The translations under genes were made by a program, and so were the position numbers. Of a stretch of 64,000 nucleotides of DNA, positions 21,125 through 29,184 are shown piece by piece. The stretch is from positions 868,001-932,000 of the forward strand of contig NZ_QWFZ01000003.1 in the NCBI RefSeq assembly GCF_003576315.1, given 5' to 3'. How positions within the stretch are numbered: position 1 is the stretch's first letter; each line of letters starts with the position of its first letter. The notes beneath the pieces are model-generated. The model had not been told where the DNA came from. It saw nothing but the letters and a program-made list of their open reading frames with translations, and did not search any database. The DNA is from Henriciella mobilis (GTDB taxonomy: Bacteria > Pseudomonadota > Alphaproteobacteria > Caulobacterales > Hyphomonadaceae).

Positions 21125-21813
21125 GCGAGGCCGTCTCCAATCCAGTCGTTTATGGCATCGGCGTGAATATGGGTCGTCGAGAAGACCGGCACATCGCAGT
21201 CGCCGTCTTCGAGGATCATGCACAGCTCCGTGCAGCCGAGGATCACGCCATCGACATCGTAGCGCGCGACGAGGGCCTGCATCTCCTTGCGCGAGCTGTC
21301 CTTCACCACGCCATTCACGAGTTCGTCGAAGATGATCCGGCCAATGATGTCGCGGTCGGTCTGGCTGGGCACGACCGGGTCGCCGTCATAGCGCTGGAGC
21401 AGGGCCGGGCGGAAAAAGTCGCCGCTCATCACCCAGGGCGTGCCAAGCAGCAGCGGGCGGGCGACGCCCTTCGCCTGCATCGCCTCGGTGAGGCTGTCGA
21501 GCATGTGGATCACCGGCAGGCCGGTCTCTTTCGCGACGGCCTCGGCCGCGACATGGGTGGTGCCGGAGGTGATGGCGATGGCTTTCGCGCCGGCGGCTTT
21601 CAGCGCGTTCGCTCCTTTGACGACCTCCGACCTGAAGGCGTCCCAGGCTTCGTCATGATAGTGGCCGATCATCACGCCATAATCGAGCATGAAGAAGATG
21701 CAGCGCGCTGAGTGCTGGCCGCCGAAGCGGGCGCGCGCATGCGCGTTCAAGAGATCGAAATAGATCTTCGTAGCTTCGGGGCTCACCCCGCCGATCAGGC
21801 CGACAAGAGACAT
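21121..21813 (-). CDS. Aspartate/glutamate racemase family protein
   Basis: The 230-residue protein matches the Asp/Glu racemase superfamily, with VGLIGGVSPEAT at the N-terminus and the second active-site motif VILGCTELCMIL (Cys194). The first catalytic cysteine, normally in a CNTxH motif, is replaced: the sequence here is TSGTTH, with Ser83 in that place. E. coli YgeA also lacks the first Cys (it uses Thr) and is specific for L-amino acids, so activity is possible but specificity may be altered. It is the upstream member of a two-gene unit with the thioesterase-like gene. Confidence 0.85.
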   Translation of the reverse strand: MSLVGLIGGVSPEATKIYFDLLNAHARARFGGQHSARCIFFMLDYGVMIGHYHDEAWDAFRSEVVKGANALKAAGAKAIAITSGTTHVAAEAVAKETGLPVIHMLDSLTEAMQAKGVARPLLLGTPWVMSGDFFRPALLQRYDGDPVVPSQTDRDIIGRIIFDELVNGVVKDSSRKEMQALVARYDVDGVILGCTELCMILEDGDCDVPVFSTTHIHADAINDWIGDGLA

Positions 21814-21880
21814 CAGGCCCCTTTAGGCCGTCAGGGGCGGCTTGGAAAGCGGGGGTGGTCCAACGGCCGCAGCCCCCGGC

Positions 21881-22390
21881 TCAGCTCACCGGGATCAGCC
21901 ATTTATGCTTCATGCTCTCAAGGCTTTCGGCAATGTCATTGTCCTGGACGCGGACTGTGTCGGCGTGACCGAAACCCTTCTCATAGTCGAGGACGGAAAT
22001 TACCGTCGGCATCACGCGGAAGAAAGCCGCGCCGCTCAGTTCCGGCAGCTCCATGGCCGGAATCTGCGGAAAGCGCCGGACCATCAGGCGTGCAATCTCA
22101 TAAGTCTCTTCATCGCTGGTCACCTCGCGCGCCTGTCCGGCCAGCGACAGGCCGCGAATGTGGGACCAGTCCTTGTAGGGCGGTGTCATGCTGATCGAGA
22201 CCCGCGGGTCGCGCCGCATGTTCCTCGCCTTCTGGCTGTCGGTACCGACGCCGAAGAAGATTTCGAGGCCATCATGGACGAAGGACACCGTGGTGTTCTG
22301 GGGAAAGCCGTCCTCGCGCAAGGTCGCAATGGCGAGGTCCTGGCAGGCCTCCATGATATCGACGGCCTTGGTTCGCAGTGTGTCCTTCAT
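21881..22390 (-). CDS. Pyridoxamine 5'-phosphate oxidase-like flavin-binding protein
   Basis: This 169-residue protein looks like a split-barrel FMN-binding (PNPOx-like) protein: LAIATLREDGFPQNTTVSFVHDGLEIFFGVGTDSQKARNMRRDPRVSISM is the standard first half. The C-terminal half (FFRVMPTVISVLDYEKGFGHADTV) is also typical. Members are often general stress or F420/FMN/heme-binding proteins of unclear reaction. The ATG at 22390 gives the normal N-terminus; longer upstream frames have no match. It is divergent from the LURP-one-like gene. Confidence 0.8.
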   Translation of the reverse strand: MKDTLRTKAVDIMEACQDLAIATLREDGFPQNTTVSFVHDGLEIFFGVGTDSQKARNMRRDPRVSISMTPPYKDWSHIRGLSLAGQAREVTSDEETYEIARLMVRRFPQIPAMELPELSGAAFFRVMPTVISVLDYEKGFGHADTVRVQDNDIAESLESMKHKWLIPVS

Positions 22391-22568
22391 GTGCGGGCTC
22401 CCATGCTGACAATAGCGCCCATTTTTCAGGGATCGCGCCGCCGGTCCTTGATCCCCGTCAAACGCCGCCGGTCTGTCAGGCTTAACGGAAACCCGCCTTC
22501 CATTAACCTTCTGTCGACCTCGATGCGCGAGCTTGCCCGCACTTGCGAAGCAGATCTGGAGACAACCC

Positions 22569-23372
22569 ATGGCCATAGCGACCGCAGAAAACGCCAGCTC
22601 GAAGAGCCAGGCGAAGACGAAATGGCGCCGATTCAAGGTCGATCTCTGGCTGACCGACATGAACCTCACCGAGCTGGGCATCATGAAGCATACCCAGCAT
22701 GAGGCCGCGTCCGACCAGTTCAGCCATGACATGGAAATCATCGGCCAGGTTCGCGATGGCGGCGAGCGGACGGGCGTGCTCGCCTATCGCAAGGAAGCCT
22801 GGAAGCAAGAGGGCGGCCTGAAGCGCCGGCTGGTCATCAAGCAGTTCACTGATTCGATGAACTGGAAGGCATCGATGGAGCTGATGATGGGCCGCTCGAT
22901 GCAGCTCTCCATGGGCGCGCGCGGGCTGCCGGTCTGTGCCTACACGATCAACCTTGCGCGGCACGACCAGCTCGTCCAGCTTGAGCGGTCAGCCCTGAAG
23001 TGGCCTTTCCTGCCGGAGTATTTTTCCTTCTTCCTGGAGACGCGCGACGGCCCGAAATTCTACAGCCTGCGGCGCAAGGTCTTCGCGATCGGGGCCGATT
23101 ATGTGCTGTATGACTGGCAGGGCCGGAAGATCGGCGTGCTGGATCACCGGGTCATCAATCTCGGCGGCTCATGGAAGGTTAAGATCCGGGATTCGGAAAC
23201 CTACGGCCCGCTCGAAACCGTGATCCAGCTGTTCTGCACCATGCTGCGCTACAATCACGATGTGCGCAAACACGTGAAGCGTCAGGTGGGCGATATCCGC
23301 AATGGCAAGACGGCGCGCGCACTCGACCATCACGAGGCCAATCTCTACCACAATCCGCGCAAGTATCGCTGA
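22569..23372 (+). CDS. Hypothetical protein with LURP-one/Tubby-like segment (weak)
   Basis: The 267-residue soluble protein is not firmly recognised. Residues 164-206 (FYSLRRKVFAIGADYVLYDWQGRKIGVLDHRVINLGGSWKV) follow the strand pattern of LURP-one/Tubby-like domains (YxjI-type), which are membrane- or lipid-associated scaffolds. The N-terminal 60 residues contain KWRRFKVDLWLTDMNLTELGIMKHTQHEAASDQF, with no match that I know. A GGAG sits upstream of the ATG at 22569. The stop directly abuts that of the convergent AsnC-like gene, with no spare base between them. Confidence 0.6.
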   Translation: MAIATAENASSKSQAKTKWRRFKVDLWLTDMNLTELGIMKHTQHEAASDQFSHDMEIIGQVRDGGERTGVLAYRKEAWKQEGGLKRRLVIKQFTDSMNWKASMELMMGRSMQLSMGARGLPVCAYTINLARHDQLVQLERSALKWPFLPEYFSFFLETRDGPKFYSLRRKVFAIGADYVLYDWQGRKIGVLDHRVINLGGSWKVKIRDSETYGPLETVIQLFCTMLRYNHDVRKHVKRQVGDIRNGKTARALDHHEANLYHNPRKYR

Positions 23373-24041
23373 TCAGGCGGGGCCTTGATCCTCCGACAAC
23401 ATCGTCGAAATCTGCATCGTATGCGTGTTGAGGACGCCTTCGGTGCGCTGCACGACATCGCGGACATAGGTCATGAAGTCATCCGACTTGCGGTACATGA
23501 CGAGGACCAGCATGTCGAAGGATCCGGACCCGTGCACGATCCATATATCCCGGAGCAGGATCGGCAGGTCCTGCGTCTCCGATCTTTCCAGCGACCAGAG
23601 CAGTGACTGCTTGCGGATATTGTCGGCAATCACTTCCTGCGACGGCTTGGGGCCAACCTTTCCGCCCTCGACCCAGCGATTGTACTGAACGTTCAGTTCC
23701 GCCAGGCTGATCGATACCGCGATCATGCCGGATTCGGGCAGGTTGATATTCTTGTGATCGCCGTTCGGGACGATCACTTCCTTGAACGCGCCCGCCGAGA
23801 TCATCCGTCCGACCGCCTTGGCGGCGTTGCGCTTGCGGGACTCCGGCAGGCTGGCCTGTGCATCGCCGCGCGGATGATCGATGTAGCGCGCCAGCCGCAG
23901 TCTTGAGGAATGCGCAATGGCGAGTTCGGCGGAATCGACGAATTCGGACCGTTCAGGCCGCCTCGGCATGATAGCGGCCAGTGCCGTCAGCAGGCGGTTG
24001 AACGCCTCACCCTTGCGCGTCGGCGCCTTGTCGTCCGTCAT
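23373..24041 (-). CDS. Lrp/AsnC RAM-domain-like protein lacking an evident HTH
   Basis: The C-terminal 90 residues (DIWIVHGSGSFDMLVLVMYRKSDDFMTYVRDVVQRTEGVLNTHTMQIST) follow the Lrp/AsnC effector-binding (RAM) fold, including the GxxDxLxxV and GVxxTxT elements. The N-terminal 130 residues are different: they resemble no HTH I can place, though SRKRNAAKAVGRMISAGAFKEVIV may be a divergent wing. It could be a regulator whose DNA-binding part has drifted. The ATG at 24041, after a GGGGA, is preferred to the ATG at 24056. Confidence 0.6.
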   Translation of the reverse strand: MTDDKAPTRKGEAFNRLLTALAAIMPRRPERSEFVDSAELAIAHSSRLRLARYIDHPRGDAQASLPESRKRNAAKAVGRMISAGAFKEVIVPNGDHKNINLPESGMIAVSISLAELNVQYNRWVEGGKVGPKPSQEVIADNIRKQSLLWSLERSETQDLPILLRDIWIVHGSGSFDMLVLVMYRKSDDFMTYVRDVVQRTEGVLNTHTMQISTMLSEDQGPA

Positions 24042-24278
24042 GCGTGATGTCCCCATCCCTTTGCTACATTTGTACCATCGGGCTTATTACGTTTGACGGC
24101 GACACTCAATCGCTATGTGTGCTGTATCCGGGCCAATCTGCCTTTAAACGCGGCATTTGCGTCTTCATGTCCCTCGTTAGACCAGAATTGGTGCGCGAGA
24201 AGACGTTTCAGACGCTGGCTGCCGTGACAATTATCCGTGGCGTGACGCGTGGGCTGTCCCGCCGGGCCAAGTGTCTGC

Positions 24279-25031
24279 TCAGCCGCCCTGCAGGTTGTGG
24301 GCTGTGAAGTCGAGGAAGGCGTCCCAGGACTGCTGGTCGGCATGCTCGCGGTAGCGGTCGGAGCCGAACACCGTCCAGGCATGCGGTGCGCCGGAATAGA
24401 TCTGCACCTCATACGTCACACCAGCCGCTTCCATTGCGTCGGCCGCCTGCGCGGCGAGCGCGTTCGGGATGCCCGCATCGGCCCCGCCATGCATGACCAG
24501 TATGGGTGCATCCGTCTTCGAATAGTCGGCGCCTTCGGGCGCATCGAGGCTGCCATGGAAGGTCGCATAGCCGGCAATGCCTTCGCCTTCGCCGGAGCGG
24601 GCAAGTTCCAGCGTCGCCCCGCCGCCGAAGCAATAGCCCATGACAATGGCCTCGTTCTCGCCAGACACTTCGCGGGCCTTGGCGATGCCGCCCAGGATGC
24701 GGGCGCGCATCATGTCGCGATCACCATAAAGCTGGCCGACCAGTTCCTTGCGCGCTTCGGTCGTGTCCGGGCGGTTGCCGGCGCCGTAGAGATCGACGGC
24801 GAAGGCATCGTAGCCTTCATCGGCGAGCATTTCGGCGCGGGTCTTTTCGTAATCATCGAGGCCGCCCCAGTCATGGATGATGATGACAAGCCCCTTCGCC
24901 TCGCGGGTCGCCTCGGCGAGATAGCCTTCATAGGTCATGCCATCGACATCATAGGTGACGGCCTCGCCGGCCTGCGCTGAGAGGGCGAGCGCGGCGGCGG
25001 CGGTAAGCGTGGTGAAAAGCGTACGGCGCAT
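24279..25031 (-). CDS. Exported dienelactone hydrolase family protein
   Basis: This 250-residue alpha/beta-hydrolase has a signal peptide (MRRTLFTTLTAAAALALSAQAGEA). The catalytic triad residues of the dienelactone hydrolase family are visible: nucleophile Cys134 in GYCFGGG, Asp185 in MHGGADAGIP and His217 in SGAPHAWT. Such enzymes cleave lactone or ester substrates. The periplasmic location is shared with many DLH-like exoproteins. It is flanked by a 220-bp gap upstream of which no gene is seen, then the AsnC-like gene. The natural substrate is unknown. Confidence 0.9.
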   Translation of the reverse strand: MRRTLFTTLTAAAALALSAQAGEAVTYDVDGMTYEGYLAEATREAKGLVIIIHDWGGLDDYEKTRAEMLADEGYDAFAVDLYGAGNRPDTTEARKELVGQLYGDRDMMRARILGGIAKAREVSGENEAIVMGYCFGGGATLELARSGEGEGIAGYATFHGSLDAPEGADYSKTDAPILVMHGGADAGIPNALAAQAADAMEAAGVTYEVQIYSGAPHAWTVFGSDRYREHADQQSWDAFLDFTAHNLQGG

Positions 25032-25112
25032 GGTGGTTTCCTTCCCTGATGGTGCTGTTCCGGGCGTCCTGAAGGTTAACCTAGCGCGCTGGCACGGCGT
25101 TCCAAATCACGA

Positions 25113-25664
25113 TCATGAAACATCGACCGCCCGCCATTCCCCCGGCTTCAGTCCGTCCAGCGTCCAGTCGCCGATCGAACAGCGGATGAGGCGCAGCGTC
25201 GGATGCCCGATGGCTGCGGTCATGCGGCGGACCTGGCGGTTCTTGCCCTCGCTGATACTGATCTCCAGCCAGCAATCGGGCACCGACTTGCGATAGCGGA
25301 TCGGCGGGTCGCGCTCCCATAGGCCGGGCGGCTCATCGATAAGCGCCACGCGGGCGGGACGGGTGTGTCCGTCCTTGAGGTCGAGACCGGTGCGGAAGGC
25401 CTGTAGCGCGGCTTCGTCGGGAAGGCCCTCGACCTGCGCCCAGTAGGTCTTTTCCATCTTGTGCTTCGGCTCGGCGATCCGGGCCTGCAGCTTGCCGTCG
25501 TCGGTCAGCAGGAGGAGGCCCTCACTGTCCCGGTCGAGACGCCCGGCCGGATAGACGCCGGGCACGTCGATATAGGCTGACAGGGTCGGGCGGGTGGAGC
25601 CCGCCGTGCCCTTGTCGGTAAACTGCGAAAGCACGCCATAGGGCTTGTTGAAGGCGATCAGCAT
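25113..25664 (-). CDS. rluE: RluE-type 23S rRNA pseudouridine synthase
   Basis: The 183-residue protein is a compact RsuA/RluB-branch pseudouridine synthase without an S4 domain. The catalytic Asp44 lies in AGRLDRDSEGLLLLTDDG. The KxxGVLSQF start, the EKTYWAQVEG and the SEGKNRQVRRMTAAIGHPTLRL segments are all family-typical, and the length and lack of S4 match RluE, which modifies U2457 of 23S rRNA. RluA-like rivals have different motif II. It starts at an ATG at 25664. The locus is unlinked to ribosomal genes. Confidence 0.88.
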   Translation of the reverse strand: MLIAFNKPYGVLSQFTDKGTAGSTRPTLSAYIDVPGVYPAGRLDRDSEGLLLLTDDGKLQARIAEPKHKMEKTYWAQVEGLPDEAALQAFRTGLDLKDGHTRPARVALIDEPPGLWERDPPIRYRKSVPDCWLEISISEGKNRQVRRMTAAIGHPTLRLIRCSIGDWTLDGLKPGEWRAVDVS

Positions 25665-25736
25665 GGGCCGGGTGTGCCTCGGGGCCGCCGAAGCATCAAG
25701 CGTCTTTGCCGTACGCCCTCACCGGCGCACACAAGA

Positions 25737-25759
25737 AAGCCCGCCTTTCTGGCGGGCTT
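25737..25759 (-). terminator. Intrinsic terminator downstream of the EF-hand gene
   Basis: The 9-bp perfect stem AAGCCCGCC/GGCGGGCTT (25737-25745 with 25751-25759) has a five-base loop. Read on the minus strand it is followed by TTTCTTG, so it ends the EF-hand transcript that stops at 25788. Confidence 0.8.
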
Positions 25760-25787
25760 CCGGTTGCTTTGCAGCAATCAGCTCATC

Positions 25788-26147
25788 CTACGACATGTCA
25801 AAGGTCGCGAGGTATTCGCTGAGTTCGATATCGCCATCGGAGTCGGCATCATAGTCAGAGAACTGCTTGGTGCTGTCCTTGGAGCCGTTCTGCCAGTCGC
25901 TCCACTCGGCTTTCGAAATCACACCGTCATTCTCGTCATCAATGGCGAGGAAGACCTGGCTGGCCTTCAGGGCCGTGACCTCGGAATTCATCTGCGCCTT
26001 CGTCCAGTCCTTCTGGGAGACGTCCATATGGTCGCCCTTCATGTCCATCTCGGCATGGTCATCCTTCTTGTCCATGTGATGGTCGGCAAGGGCCGGCGCG
26101 GCGGCGAATGCGGTCGTTGCGGCAAGTGCGGTCATGATACGTTTCAT
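25788..26147 (-). CDS. Exported EF-hand calcium-binding protein
   Basis: This 119-residue protein has a signal peptide (cleavage after ALA, about residue 22), a His/Asp/Met-rich linker (DHHMDKKDDHAEMDMKGDHMD) that could bind divalent metal, and two EF-hand loops: DDENDGVISKAE and DADSDGDIELSE. Both have acidic residues at positions 1, 3, 5 and 12, so both should bind Ca2+. The periplasmic role is unknown. It ends just before a clear terminator, which makes it monocistronic. Confidence 0.87.
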   Translation of the reverse strand: MKRIMTALAATTAFAAAPALADHHMDKKDDHAEMDMKGDHMDVSQKDWTKAQMNSEVTALKASQVFLAIDDENDGVISKAEWSDWQNGSKDSTKQFSDYDADSDGDIELSEYLATFDMS

Positions 26148-26238
26148 GGCTTTCCTTTCCTGTTGTCTGCTTACCCAAACAACGGGAAGGACGCCGGGCC
26201 GTTCCGAGAAATCTCAGGTCCGTCTGGACCTGAAGGTG

Positions 26239-27126
26239 CTATTCGCCCGCCGGGTCACCGCTGAGGAAATCCACCTTCATGTCGGCGCGGATCGAGCCCA
26301 TTGCGATATGAAGCCCCTCCCATTCGCTGCCCCCTGACGGCAGTTTGGAGAACTCGTCGGTATAGTCGAAGGCGGCCTGGGCATAGGCGCGTGCGCGGAC
26401 CTCATCACCGGCCTCGCGGGCCGAACGCGCGGCCCGCTCATTCACACGGCCGAGCGCGGCGACAATGTTGGTCGTCTTGTGCGGGCAGGCGCCCTTGAGC
26501 GCCTCCAGCCGCGTCGTCACGAAATCGGCGGCTTCGTAGGGCGAGGTCCAGGCAAAGCCGTCAATCTCAAACTGGACGCTCGAATTATAGGCCGTCACAT
26601 AGGGGCAGGCCTCAAGCGTTTCCGTTTCGAAGATCGGGTGTACATGTCCGGCTGCCGCCAGCTTGGCGAGGTCCGGGAAGACTTCCCTCTTCAGGGCCCC
26701 GAAAGCCTGTCCGTAGGGATAGACCGTTTGCGCCGTCCCGTCCGGCAGGGTGACCGTTTCCGCCGACGAGCTCCCAATATGGGCTTCGGCGGCGATCGCC
26801 GTATCATAGGCTTTTGACAGCAACATGAGCTGGTTTTCGGCTTCGGGAACGGACTTGCTGACCATGCCGTAGAAGAGGCTCGCATAGGACTGGACCGCGC
26901 TGTTTTCGGGGCAGGCTGCAGAAGCGTTCTCCGCAATGTTGAACAATTGCTGGACGTCCGTCAGCTGCCCGGCGAGGACGGCCATCTGGACATTGAACAT
27001 CTGCTGCACGGCATCATCCGGGCAGGCCGGCGGCGTGGCCGCGTCTGCTGTTGTCTCGTCCGCGTGAGCGACGGGCTGCACCAGCCCGCCAAGCGCCGCC
27101 AGCGCAGCAATGATTCCGATCCGCAT
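26239..27126 (-). CDS. Hypothetical exported protein, possible paralog of 19378-20328
   Basis: The 295-residue protein has a signal peptide (MRIGIIAALAALGGLVQPVAHADE) and a helical, acidic mature part with cysteines in CPDDAVQQ, AACPENSAVQS, ACPYVTAYNSS and GACPHKTTN. This order is like that of the exported protein at 19378-20328 (CPDDAFQQ, ACPGNIEVQ, ACPYASSD). I do not recognise the family. The shared pattern suggests two members of an alphaproteobacterial lineage-specific secreted family. It is monocistronic, preceded by a GAGG. Confidence 0.65.
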   Translation of the reverse strand: MRIGIIAALAALGGLVQPVAHADETTADAATPPACPDDAVQQMFNVQMAVLAGQLTDVQQLFNIAENASAACPENSAVQSYASLFYGMVSKSVPEAENQLMLLSKAYDTAIAAEAHIGSSSAETVTLPDGTAQTVYPYGQAFGALKREVFPDLAKLAAAGHVHPIFETETLEACPYVTAYNSSVQFEIDGFAWTSPYEAADFVTTRLEALKGACPHKTTNIVAALGRVNERAARSAREAGDEVRARAYAQAAFDYTDEFSKLPSGGSEWEGLHIAMGSIRADMKVDFLSGDPAGE

Positions 27127-27189
27127 AGAATGCGTCCTCCACCTGAATCCGGCGAGTTTAGTCAGCCGCCAGGCCGACGCGCAAGCCGG

Positions 27190-27711
27190 TCAGGCCTCGA
27201 ACTGGCGGTTGATTGCCCGCGCCCGCGCTTTCACCGACGCGGCAGGATCGGTCAGCGCAGCCTCAAGCGCCGCGCGCGCTTCTGGCATGGCATTCTCCCT
27301 CTGGCGCGCCACCTGGCAGGTCGCATCGAGCGCCCAGGCGCGCAGGAATGGCCGTTGATGGCTGCGCAGGGGCCGCAGCCAGGCGATGAGCGTGGTCGCA
27401 TAGTTGGGCGGGATGTCGAGAAACCGGATGGACTGGCAGACATGCAGCTGCGCGCCCCAGGCCGTGACCGCGACAAGGGTCTCGATCAACTTGCCGGTCT
27501 GCGCCGGTGAGAGTGTCTTTCCCTGCTCAAGGTGATGCTTGATGAGCCAGGTTGCGGCCGCCGAGACATTGTCCGTTGCGTCCGCGGCCAGCACGATCAG
27601 TGTGTCGGCATAGTCGTCTCGATGGCCAAACTGCGTACTGACGCGCTCCAGCGCGCTCGCGGCGAGCGGCTGGCCGGTGTCGATCGCCTCCCTGATCGGC
27701 CCTCTTAACAT
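27190..27711 (-). CDS. Hypothetical HEAT-like helical protein
   Basis: The 173-residue protein is predicted to be all helical. The repeats ADTLIVLAADATDNVSAAATWLIKHHL, ALEAALTDPAASVKARARAINRQ and RAWALDATCQVARQ look like HEAT-type helix pairs that mediate protein binding. I do not recognise a specific family. The ATG at 27711 after GAGG is favoured over a longer upstream frame. It is divergent from the MAPEG gene, with about 150 bp between them. Confidence 0.65.
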   Translation of the reverse strand: MLRGPIREAIDTGQPLAASALERVSTQFGHRDDYADTLIVLAADATDNVSAAATWLIKHHLEQGKTLSPAQTGKLIETLVAVTAWGAQLHVCQSIRFLDIPPNYATTLIAWLRPLRSHQRPFLRAWALDATCQVARQRENAMPEARAALEAALTDPAASVKARARAINRQFEA

Positions 27712-27860
27712 CGTGCCTCGTTTCCCGGATTCTGATGTCCGTCCTTGGTGGAAAGTAGATAGGCCGCGCCGCGCGAAGTCCACCCTGGCGCTTGTGATTT
27801 GAATTGACGGCGCGCTGCGAAGCCGGTGAAGCTCTACGGCAATAAAGGGAGGACTGATCC

Positions 27861-28253
27861 ATGACCGCGATTGAAGCCGCCGTACTCTACACGGCGCTCT
27901 GCCTGCTCCTGATGCTGGCGCTGAAAATGAATGTCGGGCGCGTGCGCGCGAAAGAGAAAGTGATGTTCGGCGATGGCGGCAAGGAGCCTGTCCAGCGCGC
28001 CCAGCGTGTGCAGGGTAATGCCGTCGAAGACGTGCCGGTGACGCTCGTTGGGCTTGTCGGGCTTGCCCTGCTCAGCGCACCGGTCTGGCTGGTGCATGCG
28101 CTCGGCGCAACGCTATTCCTCGCGCGGGTGCTGCATGCCGTCGGCCTTGGCGGCTCGTCCGGCGGATCGCCCGGGCGTATGTGGGGCACGCTCCTGTCGC
28201 TCGTCGTGATGCTCGCGACCGTTATCGCCTGCCTGTGGTATGTGGTGGTCTAG
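27861..28253 (+). CDS. MAPEG-family membrane protein
   Basis: This 130-residue protein has four hydrophobic helices and the MAPEG (membrane-associated proteins in eicosanoid and glutathione metabolism) segment, RVQGNAVEDVPVTLVGLVGLALL, with the conserved N-x-x-E-D-x-P motif. The first loop, GRVRAKEKVMFGDGG, also fits. Bacterial members may be glutathione transferases or peroxidases. GGAGGACTGATCC lies just upstream of the ATG as a good ribosome binding site. Its stop is directly followed by the convergent ArsC-like gene. Confidence 0.85.
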   Translation: MTAIEAAVLYTALCLLLMLALKMNVGRVRAKEKVMFGDGGKEPVQRAQRVQGNAVEDVPVTLVGLVGLALLSAPVWLVHALGATLFLARVLHAVGLGGSSGGSPGRMWGTLLSLVVMLATVIACLWYVVV

Positions 28254-28254
28254 C

Positions 28255-28599
28255 TCAGAAGACCGCCTGCACATCCTTGGTCCAGCCGACATGAACATCG
28301 GCGCCTGTCTCGATGACGGGGCGCTTGATCAGTGTCGGATTGGCGATCAGCAGCTTTTCGGCCTTGCCCTGTTCGACGGCGGCCTTCTCGGCCTCCGACA
28401 GGCCCCGCCAGGTCGTCGAGCGTTTGTTGACCAGCGCGTCCGGGCCGACGGCCTTCAGCCATTGCGGGACCTTCGAGGCGAGGTCGGTATCGGCGCGGAT
28501 ATCGACCATCGCCACATCATGGCCGGCCTTGTCGAGTTCGCTCATCGCCTTCTTGCAGGTGTCGCAGTTCTTCAGGCCGTAAAGCGTCAGGTTTGCCAT
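28255..28599 (-). CDS. ArsC/Spx-family reductase-like protein
   Basis: The 114-residue thioredoxin-fold protein has the motif KNCDTCKKA (Cys12, Cys15) near the N-terminus and KRPVIETGADVHVGW at the end, matching the ArsC/Spx/YffB family. YffB-like members bind glutathione; arsenate reductase activity is not assured, because the family includes both. No arsenic resistance genes are adjacent. The ATG at 28599 gives the typical start MANLTLYGLKNC. Confidence 0.85.
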   Translation of the reverse strand: MANLTLYGLKNCDTCKKAMSELDKAGHDVAMVDIRADTDLASKVPQWLKAVGPDALVNKRSTTWRGLSEAEKAAVEQGKAEKLLIANPTLIKRPVIETGADVHVGWTKDVQAVF

Positions 28600-28762
28600 T
28601 GCGCGCTCCTCATCTCGTGTTCCGGATATCTGACGGGGCATATCGGGTCATTTGCCGGTCTTGCCAAGCGTCAGCGCGGAACGCGTCGGCGCCTTGCGGG
28701 TTAACCATGGCAAGGAAGCCGGCCGCTCAAGGCAGCCGGCCAGACCAAGGGAACATCACGCC

Positions 28763-28975
28763 ATGGGCAAATTTCTGTACGGACTTATCGTCCTTTTCGC
28801 TTCCGTCTTTCTCGTCTTGCTGATCTTCTTCCGGATCACCGAAGGCTCCTTTGCCGAAGCCGGGGCCCGCATGGACCGGATCATGGGTGTAGCGGCCGAG
28901 GAGACCAGCCAGGCTGCCGAGGAGATGGCTCGTGAGACCGACGAGGCCATCCGCGACCTGAACGATGGCGACTAG
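28763..28975 (+). CDS. Small single-pass membrane protein
   Basis: This 70-residue protein has one transmembrane helix (about residues 5-24, LYGLIVLFASVFLVLLIFFR) followed by an acidic, helical cytoplasmic or periplasmic tail, FAEAGARMDRIMGVAAEETSQAAEEMARETDEAIRDLNDGD. I do not recognise it. The ATG at 28763 is preceded by AAGGGAAC. The last 4 bp overlap the convergent XRE regulator gene. A membrane-stress or scaffold role cannot be excluded. Confidence 0.6.
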   Translation: MGKFLYGLIVLFASVFLVLLIFFRITEGSFAEAGARMDRIMGVAAEETSQAAEEMARETDEAIRDLNDGD

Positions 28976-29184
28976 TCTCTCAGGCTGAACAGGTCCTCGA
29001 CCCGGCAGCCGAGGGCGCGCGCCAGTTTGAGGGCGAGCACGGTTGTCGGGACAAAGACGCCATTTTCGATCGTGTTGATCGTCTTGCGGCTGACTGAAAC
29101 CTTTGCGGCAAGATCTGCCTGGGTGAGGCCGGCGGCCTGACGGTAATCCTTCAGCGACGTGGCAAGGTCTGGATGGTCAGGCAC
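28972..29184 (-). CDS. Small XRE-family helix-turn-helix regulator
   Basis: The 70-residue protein is a bare HTH domain: LKDYRQAAGLTQADLAAKVSVSRKTINTIENGVFVPTTVLALKLARALG, with a short C-terminal VEDLFSLRD. This is the small YozG-like XRE type that often pairs with a membrane protein of the same operon. The GTG at 29184 is chosen because GGAGG precedes it and the product gains no extra family residues upstream. It overlaps the stop of the upstream membrane-protein gene by 8 bp, suggesting coupled translation. Confidence 0.85.
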   Translation of the reverse strand: MPDHPDLATSLKDYRQAAGLTQADLAAKVSVSRKTINTIENGVFVPTTVLALKLARALGCRVEDLFSLRD

